A DNA stretch of 64,000 bases from Ligula intestinalis (Eukaryota; Platyhelminthes; Cestoda; Diphyllobothriidea; Diphyllobothriidae). Below the pieces are notes generated by a model, which was given only the letters and a program-made list of their open reading frames with translations, ran no database searches and was not told where the DNA came from. Location of the stretch: the NCBI GenBank assembly GCA_036362985.1, contig JAYGXS010000005.1:5494141-5558140 (forward strand). The letters run 5' to 3'. The stretch's first letter is position 1; every line of letters begins with the position of its first letter. This document shows, in pieces, positions 19,865-30,700 of this stretch. The position numbers were made by a program, and so were the translations under genes.

Positions 19865-20678
19865 CACCGGCTCCTTGTTTACCCACCCCCTTCCCACATT
19901 TTTGCCTTAGATGTTTTTGCCTTAGACAGTTTACTGCGTTTTTTGCTGCCCACAATGTTTGAATTCCTACTTTATTGATTGCCTCTTGGCTAACTCAAGT
20001 GACCTTGATGTTTTGGATCGATTTTTCTGTATGAATTCAATTCTGTAATTTATCATTCGTTATTCTGTTTATGCAGCGAGCGGAAGCGGCTGATGAGCGC
20101 TCACGAAATTTATGGTGCCATTAAATTCTGCTACATACGCTGTCTTCAAACTAATACGTTAGTCCATTTCTTGTCGTGTCCTTCCTTTTGGGAGAGTACC
20201 AGAACAAAGAGTCCCTACTGACGACCGGTTCATGCAGTTACAAGCGACCTTCAAAGGTCGGACATTAGGCCAGGACAAAGGAGGCACGCACGAGCGAGAC
20301 TGCCCCGGGGCCGAGTTGCCGCCATCAGTGAGGTCACGCTGAGGACAGATGCACAGACGTGCGTAAGCGAGCGCGCACACGGCCACTCGTTGAGAGCCAA
20401 TGGGAAGCAATGACTACTGGCCCTTAAATATGCTGCCGCCGCTGAAGGCGGCTACTCTGTGCTGGAGACGCTGCCGATGACCCGAGACTGTTGCGCTAGA
20501 CGAGAGACTGCTGCCGAGACGAGACCGACCACAGAAGACAAGCTGCTGGACACACAGGAGCAGAGCTGATGTACTCGTACAACTTACAGTAAAGTACTGT
20601 CAGCTATCCTGTTCTGCCTTCTCTTCCTAACACGTAACTGGGGGACATAACCGGTGTTGACACAGGAACACACTAGGT
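19865..20678. other. PLE 3' flank and a possible LTR-like segment; no gene
   Basis: 20085-20106 reads CTGATGAGCGCTCACGAAAT, with both hammerhead core boxes but no convincing stem II. 20420-20668 has a TTAAATATG box, GC-rich inverted segments and a GGTGTTGACACA end that recurs after the MITE (GGGGTTGACACGAGG). This suggests an LTR-like or R2-related repeat that the MITE split. Confidence 0.4.
20671..20678 (+). repeat. Left 8-bp target-site duplication CACTAGGT
   Basis: Exact match to 20921-20928 on the other side of the MITE. Confidence 0.85.
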
Positions 20679-20920
20679 CAGGGGTCGGGAACCTTTTTGA
20701 CTCAGAGAGCCAAGAAAGCAAATATTTGGAAATATATTTAAGTGAGAGTCATATAATATATTTCAAGATTGAATTCAATGACATGTGAATATAATAAGCC
20801 TCACTGGAGGAACCAAAATAAAAAAGCTGAAGTTTCGAATTCCCCTTTTATCTGAGAGAGCCAGATGCAATCATCAAAAGAGCCACACACGGCTCGCGAG
20901 CTATAGGTTGCCGACCCCGG
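20679..20920 (+). mobile_element. hAT-like non-autonomous DNA transposon (MITE)
   Basis: 242 bp bounded by inverted ends CAGGGGTCGGGAACC and GGTTGCCGACCCCGG, with subterminal GACTCAGAGAGCCA and GAGAGCCACACACGGCTCGC motifs, flanked by the perfect 8-bp duplication CACTAGGT. Ends of the CAGGGGTCGGCAACC type with 8-bp duplications are typical of hAT elements. There is no transposase, so it would need one supplied in trans. Confidence 0.85.
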
Positions 20921-20928
20921 CACTAGGT
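20921..20928 (+). repeat. Right 8-bp target-site duplication CACTAGGT
   Basis: Matches 20671-20678. Confidence 0.85.
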
Positions 20929-21524
20929 TATAACTGGGGTTGACACGAGGCGTAGTTAAACGTCGATAACGCGGTATTTGGCCGCCATTACAACAGAACA
21001 TATCCTACAGTAGGCCACTCCCCCATCATACTGACCATAAGTACCGAGTTAACCCATCAGTTGGCAACCTTCCAAATCATGACTTAGCGTGTCGTGGTGA
21101 ATTAACGCACGTCCGATTTTTTAGTACAGGCGGACAGCGACAAAATCTCTGATTTATTAATATGCATAATCGATTGGACAGCAAGGCATCCGGTTGGTTT
21201 AGGATAGTAACAGCAACACTAACAGTTTAGACTCATTAGACGCCGAGGTGCAAGATAAAGACTGCGTACAGCTAAAGTTGGACTTCAGCCCGAAAAAAGG
21301 CTGCATAATTACAGTTCCCGACTCGGTTGTAGGCCCAAGGAAATAAATTCTCAAGAAAAATATGCACCACAGAGGCAAGGGAAAGGAAAATGTAGGCCTA
21401 CTTTCAAATAGGAGGGACGGTGAAAGGGCGCTGGAAAACAAAGGCATTGTACAAGTGAAATCACAGAAGAGAGAGAGAGAGGGGGCTCCACTCGGTTGGA
21501 GGGCTGCAGCAGCAACAACAACGG
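20929..21524. other. R1/R2-type terminal module, then no gene
   Basis: 20935-20998 (minus) reads TGTTGTAATGGCGGCCAAATAC...CGTTTAACTACGCCTCGTGTC, matching the module at the ends of R1 and R2. From about 21000 to the SNAP29-like stop codon nothing else is recognised. This should include the 3' UTR of that gene. Confidence 0.45.
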
Positions 21525-21764
21525 CTAGCTGGGGGCCTTTCGACCAAGCAGCTTGTTCATCTGAGTGTTCTGCTTCACGGCCGTGGTGCTAACACGATCA
21601 ATGGCGGGCTGCAGTCTGTCCAATTGCTCGTTCTGTGCCTGCAGTTCCGTATTCATGGTGGAGGCGAGTTCTTTCAGGCGAGCCATACCGACAGCCATTT
21701 GCGTCAGATTTTTATCAAAATCGGCATCGGCACCGGTAACCTGGGAGGGTGAGGCCATTGCTGG
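21525..21764 (-). CDS. SNAP29: SNAP29-like terminal exon (Qc SNARE helix)
   Basis: The acceptor TCTCTCTTCAG precedes CCAGCAATG, in phase 0. It encodes residues 124-202, including the Qc heptads LTQMAVGMARLKELAS and LDRLQPAIDRVS, and ends at a stop codon at 21525-21527. Confidence 0.9.
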   Translation of the reverse strand, partial: PAMASPSQVTGADADFDKNLTQMAVGMARLKELASTMNTELQAQNEQLDRLQPAIDRVSTTAVKQNTQMNKLLGRKAPS

Positions 21765-24700
21765 CTGAAGAGAGAGAGATTAGGTGGGAAGTGTTGAAAT
21801 AGATTAAAACAAGATGACAGGGTTCGAGGACGGAGGAACGATTGCCATATTCGAGAGTGCAAAGTGAGGGGAGGGGGAACACAAAGATAACGAATTGCCT
21901 TCTTTAGGCAACGTGACTGACTGGGGACCAAAGGGGCTTCAGCCATCGTCCTTAAGGCTGTCAGGTAATACAGTGCTAAAACGAGTGGAGGTTTGGCAAA
22001 TAAACTGGCAAGTAACGAATAGACCAATCAGGGAGATAATTTGGGGGTAGCTCGGGCAGGCGCCTCGTTCTTCAGTTAATCGAATAATGCTTTGTATGGC
22101 ATTAACGAAGAAAACGACAAGGGAAACAACAAATGACCGTGCCTGGATTATTAGCCACTATCAGCCGGCCATACGGATAGTAAACCAGAAATGGTCATTT
22201 CAGCCACCCTCGCCTTTGTCGGTTATACTATTCTGACCATAATAAACTAGCCGCTGTGAGACATCCTATTGTTTTAACGGTAGCCAAGGCCGAGATATCC
22301 TCGCCTGACTACTTCTTGTGTGAGCCCCCAAGGAAGAACACGACCAGAAGTAGGCGAAAACAGTATTTGCCAATACAAGCAAACATCAGTGTCCCAGGAA
22401 GCAATCGAGAAGAAGACTTGATCGCTGGGACCATATGTTTATTCGCCAGGCGAAAGTGCATCTTTCGGTTTTAAAAAAGTTTCTAATTTTAAGCTTTTTG
22501 AAGGTTGAGGGGTGTTCATGCATAATATATCATATCCATCAATTTATAACTGCTGCTTACAATGCTTGCAGCATGATCCACATCTATTGCAATACTTTAT
22601 GAGAACTGTGTGACTTCTTTCTCAAACCGTAGGCGAAAACGTACTTTTCGTTAAACAGGCTGTACACAGCGCGCAGTTTAGCGCGCAGTGTAGCAGTCGG
22701 TAGATTTCAAAATTATTCGGCAATTTAGAAACCTCTTTGAAACCGAAAGTTACTGTTTCTTTGAGTACAAAATTTAAGGAAGGCGTAAGTTGCTATCAAA
22801 CTAGTACAAGAAATATTTGTTCATGTATGTTTTCCAGAAAATATATTTTAATTCATAACGGCGGTCAAAATCGATGGTAAAAATACACGCTACATAATTA
22901 GCCACTTTTTACAGTGCAAACGTTTTGTTTGTAGCCAGAGAGAAGTTCATTAGAAAGCCGGCATCCTATCGTGACTGAAATGACTTCAGAATAGTCTACA
23001 TGATAATCAGTATTACAACCATATACAAGGCCGATTAGCGAAAGAGCATCAATATTCCGCTTATATTTAGCTCCAGCTAGTAGGACAGTATCGGGCGAAC
23101 GCAGATGGAAGTCTACCTTTCAAGCTGTGACAAAAATTATATTTGCCACGAAGACTAATATGATTCTCAGTAGCTATGCAAGCAATCATCTTAGCATCTA
23201 CCGGCAATATCAGGTATATTAGATGTTAGTCAGCTCACCTGTGAATAGGACCTAGACGCAAATTCGGAGGACCGTCGGAAATCAGGCGGTATCGGGGCAG
23301 GTGAGGCGTTGCTCAAATTAGAACCAGTCCGAGAGGGGGGAGGAGATTTTGGGATTGTGTCCGACTGTCTGAAGAGTCAGAAAAAAAGGAATTACGAGGG
23401 CTGCACTGATGAAGTAGCACTCCAGCAGCGCGTAGAATAGGATGCCTGGACAGAATATTTAACTGGTTAAGAAGATGGTGTGACATGCAAAACAATGAGC
23501 AACTACGGTTCACATAACCTAACTCACGGAATAACATGCTCGAAATTTTAGTGGGTAGTAGGACATACATTGAGGGTAAGTATTTTGTTGGCTGAATTTA
23601 TTTGAGTCCCAGAAAACCGTTTACTGAACAGCGATTTGCCATCGACACGGCGGCACGCAGGAGGAGGAAGAGGAGAACGCGGTGGCGCAAACGTGCGTGC
23701 CCCACGAAATAGATAAACCTACCTCTACGGTTATATTTTAATTGAGTTCTAGAGTTCGCAGATTTTAGATGGGGGTGATCCGAAACGCAGCAGGGCTTGG
23801 CTACCCCTAAGATTATATGGTGAGTGGTTGAGGGAGGCATCGTGATGACAGGGCATAATAACTCTCCGTAAACAAACTCCTTCTCATGCTGTTCCGGACC
23901 ACCCTCCCAAAAATCAGGGCCGTAAAATACGGTAAATTGTGAGACGCCAAGTCTTGAGTTGCCTCCCATTTCGACGCCTCCGGGAGGGCTGCGACGCCGG
24001 ATAGGGGACAGCATAGCAAAGCTCGTGAGGCGGACGACGGAGAACGCTTCCAAACCATCTCAGTCGTATTTCTTCGGTGGCCTGAAATATACTAGCGATA
24101 CTGCCACAGCGAGTACGGACTGTCTCATTTGAGACTTAATCGGTATACTTTCCCCGAAGGATGTTCCTCAGGCAGCGGTGGTAAAATACCGCCGGTCTTG
24201 GTTCATATTCAACGCGCAAAGTCCGGTATTCACATCCATAGAGGAGGACTGATCGAACGGGTGCACGGTATACACGGATCTTCGTGACCGTACATCGCGT
24301 AGGTATTCGTGTTGCTCGCACTTCCCTCCATTTAACAAAAACATAACTATCTGCCTCCTTATAACATTAGACGCATTACCTTGCCGTTTATAGCTTTGAA
24401 ATTCGCGTTATCAGCACGATAACTTGACATTTTATATTACTCAACACCATACTGTTAAGCCTATAGTTGATTGTCCCCCTTTTTGGGTAATTACGCCCTT
24501 TTTTATTTCCACTAACCCCCTTCTTATTCGTTTGAATTCCCCCCTATTGGCCCCGCGCAAACTGACATTATATCGCTTGAAAGCTTTGTGTGTAATCGTA
24601 CTACTTTTGTTTTTCCTACTATTATACAATCCCTAGAATAAATTAAGTACCGTTATTGAGTCAATTTCTGGGATAGCACCTCTTACCAAATTGACAGGTA

Positions 24701-27700
24701 AGAACCAGAACGGCCTTAAGCATCTGGTTAGTTATAGAGCATGAGTGATAAAGACCCCATTACGGAGCCAACCCCAGTCTGAATTTCGTTCCTTCGGTCA
24801 CTTTGCTACAGTTATCATGAGGACAGAGTTCTTCTGTCAGAGATGAGTATAATCAAACAAGCCCGAAGGCAGAGTGAGGGGAGATGGAGCAGTGACTTGC
24901 GTTACATCAACATCCCTCTCCCCATCCAAAGACGAGACTATTTAAGAACGACTGATGACCAAATGAAGCCAATATACAAATCTTATGTTAGTATGCGAAA
25001 AAATTCGAGGCTAAAACAAAATATTCCTTTCATCATCCCCGGAAGAGGAAGAAGAGACTATTTCTGGGACCGATGTGTATTTTGGCTGACGTTTCAAAAG
25101 CGTGCTCGCTTCCATCATCAGAGCGTGGTGTCTGTACTCCTGTTCGCGTCAGATAAATGTGTCCGACCAGCAGCTTCGCCTAATGCCCATGTGTCAATCG
25201 ATTGCACCGATCGATTTTCGTGGCTGTTGGATTTGCTCTCGCCCTCACGGATGTCTTCATGAGCTGTGTCAAGTCGTTTTTGTGTGTCGTGAGTGTTTCC
25301 ACCCTCTTTGCTCGTGGCTACCGACTGTCGGCCCTGTTTATCTCTCTCCGCCCAACCTATTGCTCCATTCTGAGCCTTTTGCGGAGAGCTTGATAGGCGA
25401 GATGACGGCAGTGACGAATGTGGGAAAAGGGAGGAGATCAAGTACCTGCATGCCCTATTTCACGCCAACGGTTATCCTAAGTTCTTTGTACGCAAGTATC
25501 TTAAGAAACCCCACCATAAGCGGTCGAAAGGAGAGGACCCTAAGTTCTGGCTCGCAATCCTTTATGTGAAGAACGTATCAGAGGCGGCTGCAAGAATCCT
25601 GAAAGCATTCGGGATCAGTGTGGCTCAGAGACCGGAGTCAACCATCAGACAGCCGATCATGAGGCCCAAAGACCCGCTACCTTTGACAGAACAATCGGCT
25701 GTGGTCTAGAGCATATCATGCCAAGACTGCACTGCAAGGTATGTCGGTGAAACGGGTAGACGCCTTGGCACAAGGTTGCATGAGCATCAGCTCGCAATCA
25801 ACCACCAGGATAAGCTGTTTTTGGTTTATGACCACGTACAGCAAAAGAAACACACATTCGCCTTTGAAAATGCAACGGTAATAGGCCGAGCCAACGAAAA
25901 GATGGCCAGATTGCTGCTAGAAAGTTGGTCCTCGACTGGCACACTAAACAGAACCATGGACCTTCATCCCGCCTATCAAGCTCTTCGCAAAAGGCTAACA
26001 TCGGCTCAGAATGGAGCAATAGGTTGGGCGGAGAGAGATAAACAGGGCCGACAGTCGGTAGCCACGAGCAAAGAGGGTGGAAACACTCACGACACACAAA
26101 AACGACTTGACACAGCTCATGAAGACATCCGTGAGGGCGAGAGCAAATCCAACAGCTACGAAAATCGATCGGTGCAATCAATTGACACATGGGCATTAGG
26201 CGAAGCTACTGGTCGGACACATTCATCTGACGCAAACAGGAGTACAGAAACCACGCTCTGACGATGGAAGCGAGCACGCTTTTGAAACGTCAGCCAAAAT
26301 ACACATCGGTCCCAGAAATCGCCTCTCCTTCTTCTTCCTCTTCCGGGGATGATGACGAAAGGAATATCTTAATTTGTGCTATGAAAGAAAATTAATATAG
26401 GCAAAAAAGTTTCGGATAAATCCCTTCTGGAACCAAAAAAGGCTTTATGTGAATTAAAATCAGACGAAGGCAGGTATGGCAACTTCAGAAACAACACACG
26501 AATTCAACTTTCACAGCCAAGTTTTGCACATTTCTGACGCTTTTTCGCCTAAAACGCAGTAATAAACATGTCACAGTGTACATTGTTTTACCACACCCAG
26601 AATTAGAAGGCATAAACAAATATGTGGTGAACACCTACGACATTCTATCACGAGGTGTGATTACGACGCCAAAGTACTTCCTGTCTGACGTTGATTTCGA
26701 GGGCAAATGGAAATTGACAGCGAAAGGGCTGTCGCGTGGGTGTCGGTAGATAATATTTTCAATATCACATTCTGAATAATTAATAACAGTAGGGTGATGC
26801 CTAGAACTAAGGAAGTTGAAGCAAAACAGCCTACAAGCCAGCAGGATGGCGATTTTATTCACTATACATTAAAAAAAGACCCTTACATGCTCCTTAGAAC
26901 GACTCACGTGGAAATGTCATCAATGTTCCCTCTGCGCATAATCAGAAAAGGAATGTAGGAATTCGGCCTCTACCAGCAAAATGCCATAACAAAGCCATTT
27001 TCCAGTAGAACTGATTAGAAACATTTTAAGGTCGCATGGTAATTCTCCTGTTCATCGCTCAAAGAAGGTATACTTCTGATCTAGCTCAGGACTACAGTAG
27101 TTGCCGGTTATTGAGCCCACGGTTAATAGACCCAGCCGCGTATTAAGCCCAAATCAGCTTGGGGCGGAATTTAACATAACAAAATCCGCCGGCTAATAAG
27201 CCCAGTCGCCGGCTACAAAGCCCAGTTTGCCAACAGGATAGAGTGACGTTCTCATCTCTCTGCGTGCGCAACGCGGTCTACAGGCATCAGATTTCTGGTG
27301 CCCGGAGAAGGACATCAAACAGCACTTGCAAGTGAAGTTTCCTCCAAAACAACTGAGACTAGACCGCTTCCTATAAACGTGTCGCAAATTATTTCTTTTG
27401 TTTTTGTTATTACGTAAAATACAGTCAAACAGCATTCTTCTCTTGAACATAACCAAGCTCTACACATAATATAGTACGTATGTAATGTATAATGCCTATC
27501 CTACATTTGCTAATCAAGAACTAGGACTCTCCGGTTAGTGCGCCCGCCGCTTATTAAGCTCAATTTGGTCTGGGCCCGAGGTGGGCTTAATAACCGGCGA
27601 CTACTGTATAACCGAATTTTTAGGCCATATACATCCTACCCACTGGCGGACTGCGAAACTGTTTTATTCCTTCCAGCAGTCCGGACCTTCCTTGATGTCA

Positions 27701-30700
27701 GTTATAGGTTTTAAATAACCGGCCTTTTATAAGGTTGTTTCTTGACTTGAAGGTATTCGAAAAAAATCCAAAATATTTCTTAGCTAATTATTTAGAAACA
27801 AAACTATGAATTTTTAAAAGAACAGTCATTTTTAACGCAGTGGACTGGCTAGATGCTATAGGTGTTTTTGTGCAAATTTCTTGACATTTCTTCTGTTAGG
27901 TCATGAACTGTAAATGGCTCAAACTTCTGGCGTCTAAGAGAGCAGAAGTAACAAAAAAAAACACAGTTCGAGCATACTGTCGCAGAACTAAGAGAACCGA
28001 CGCGCTCCAAAAGTTGTGGTTTTCACAATCTCACAACACGCGTGAGAATCTGCCGCTTTCTGAAGTACGATTCGTACATCTGGTCTCTAGAGAAAGCAAA
28101 ATCCCTGGGGGAAACTCCTTCTTCACCGTCTATCACACTGGTCTCAGGTGATTCCTATCGTAGACACGGCGTGACGATATCCCCTTTAGATCAGATGAAA
28201 CAAGTTATTCCTGTAAGGGAGCCCTTCAATGATAGTTTGGTGTGCGTACGAGTGGAAGGGAACCTTAATAACACCTTAGTAATAGTTTACAGCAACCTAA
28301 TACTAGACCGCGTGATAAAAATGCGTTTTACTTGCAACAGCCGCAGCAAGAACTAATTAACAAACTCCCTCGTTCTGATTTGCCAGCAATGAACGGCGGC
28401 TGGAATGTCCGGGCTGTGGTCAGGCGGTTCTTCAAGCAACCACCTGATCAGGGCTCGGCTCTCAATGCGACAATACTTAATGGCTGATGAGCTCCGGCTA
28501 TTTGCTATTAGCACTTGTTTTCGGCATTGTCAAGAAAATCTACTGGCGGCCATGCAGTTATCCAGTCTGGCAGAAGTTTAATCCGCTCAAGGATTCGCAG
28601 TCAAGTGTACACCAGCAGATCGATGCGTGGTGCCGAAACCGAAGACGCCACCACCACATCAGATGACATCTCGTTTTTCACGCGCCTGAAGGTTCAGTCT
28701 TCCTCTCCGTAGTCGAAATGACTTATGCCAGACGTTGGAGTGTCAGAAAACAATAAGAGTTCGGTCTCGCTCTGCCGTCAAAATCGGAAGAGGCAACAGT
28801 ATGTGGTTAGCATTGAGATCTACTGCCTACAAGATAGAAGTTTCATCGAACAGGATCGCAACAGTCTTAAGCCCGTCAGCCCAAACGGTGAGTACTTCCG
28901 GTAATTCCGCAGAATGGCGGCAGTCAATAAGAAAAGACAACATGAACGATGTGGTGGTCACAATTCAGCAGGTTCCAGACGTCCGTGACACTCTAAAGCT
29001 CTGTTGACCATTAAACGCCGAGTTAGCCGTAGGTCGTCCGCCCCGAGTGACTCTGTTCACGATGTTAATAGGTACTTGACCGCAGACCAATGTCAAATGC
29101 CAATGCAAACATGCCTAGTGCCTTATAAAATGTGCTAACACTTAACACCCTCTTTCCCTCTCCTCGGCAACAGTTTTTAAGTTTCCAGTGTCAGGGCCCA
29201 GCGTAACTCAAAATGCACGCCGCCCTAATGAGACTTTCCCAGGCGAAACCGCCGGTCCACTTACGCAGAGTACATAAGATGACGTGCACAGCGCGGCCGA
29301 CGCAGGACTCTAACCCTAGCCAGACAACCGCTCCGCCCACACACACAAAGTGCATTGTGTGACGCAGGTGCGCCTAGCTCCAGCTAAGCGGTAAACTAAC
29401 ACGCCAACTCTCACGGCTCATCCAGCCAATGAAGTCATGCCTTCTCATGACCACCATCTAATTTATCCAGCCTTGTACATACGAGTTCGCTTGCTTTAAA
29501 TTATGCTGTACTAGGGTTCTCGAAGACTCCTACCTTAGTCCACTTCTTTTTGTCTTCTTCCTTTATGGACTCACACAAAGTGAAACGTGGACGGCGATAA
29601 CGCAGTATTAAGCCACTGTTACAACATCCAGCTATGCAGTGTCTTGTGAGCCCTTTTCCTCGAAAGAAAGCCCTCATGAGGCACGAAATAACGGGGCAAC
29701 GGGAGGAGACCGCATCTCCGCAACGCAAAAGTTTGCATGGTCTCTTTGCACTACCACTTAGTGATCATGTATTCATGAACTAGCCTTGCAATCTAGGCGG
29801 TCATGGAAGCTGAAACATAAAAAAATATCCGATCTGTTCTCTTTGTCTACTTATGTTTTATCCACACGCCTACTTTACACATAGCGACCTCTAGTCGCTA
29901 ACCATGAAAAGCTCTGCAACGTCGAACCCTAACGCGTCACACCCACATTTGGCGTACGATGGAAAGAAAGAAAAACATCGGCAAGCCTCTTTTGTTGATA
30001 TCCTGAAAACCAATAAGGGATCACTGGTTAACTCAGGCTGAGATTTGCTGTCCTCTGTCCAATAGTTGCGTTAAGGTAGAGCTTTTATGCTAGAGCCTCC
30101 GGATGGCTTAACTCCATTTTGATTTGTTTTCGAAGAATGCTCCAACATCGATCAATTTGGAGGTGACCGAGAGACTGCTGCGGAATTCCAAGACGTGGAT
30201 TTTGCTATGAGCCTTCTTGTAAAGTGCGAGATAGGGTAAACTGTTTAGTCCTCGCTTGACGATACGAAGTGAAGTGTGTCAACTTCCGCGACGTAGGACT
30301 CACCGACATTTATACAAAGACTCTTGCCGTCATCAGTTTCAGAGTGAGTGAGATTCTGCCGAGCTTGAGGTAACTGGGTTAATCGGATAGACAAGCCACG
30401 GTCCGTCAAACAATTCTGCCATTCGAGCCACTTCATCCAGAGACAATGTGTCGGCTCATTAAACGTGAAGGTATACACGAAATATGTTTTGCCCGCGTGA
30501 AGACCTCCTACCACTGCATCACAAGCTGAGTCCTTAAGCATAAGAAACCAGCCCAATCACCGGATATATGATCGGCATTCAACAGCGATGCATACTATCG
30601 TTTGTTCCACTTGACTACATCATTCACAAAACTTTTGAAGATGTGTGACGCGCTTTTAAAGGAGTCGAGCTGCAAAGACTAGCTCTTGAATAGGGTCACG

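Larger units (their letters stand above)
25020..26367 (+). mobile_element. Penelope-like element with long inverted terminal repeats
   Basis: Arms 25020-25405 and 25966-26367 are inverted copies of each other at high identity. The arm-derived frame reads AIGWAERDKQGRQSVATSKE in both orientations. Between them lies the coding tail at 25406-25990. Each arm carries a hammerhead-like motif. Partial inverted or direct pseudo-LTRs with hammerheads are characteristic of PLEs, and the structure arises when a template is copied across repeat units. Most of the RT is missing, so this is a 5'-truncated copy inside the large SNAP29-like intron. Confidence 0.8.

Noticed and set aside
20085..20106. CTGATGAGCGCTCACGAAAT as a hammerhead
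   Set aside because: Both core boxes are present, but the eight bases between them cannot form a usable stem II and no stem I partner was found.
30245..30556. Fibronectin type III domain
   Set aside because: Only one strand-like segment (GLHAGKTYFVY) resembles FN3; the conserved Trp and Tyr framework is not in place.
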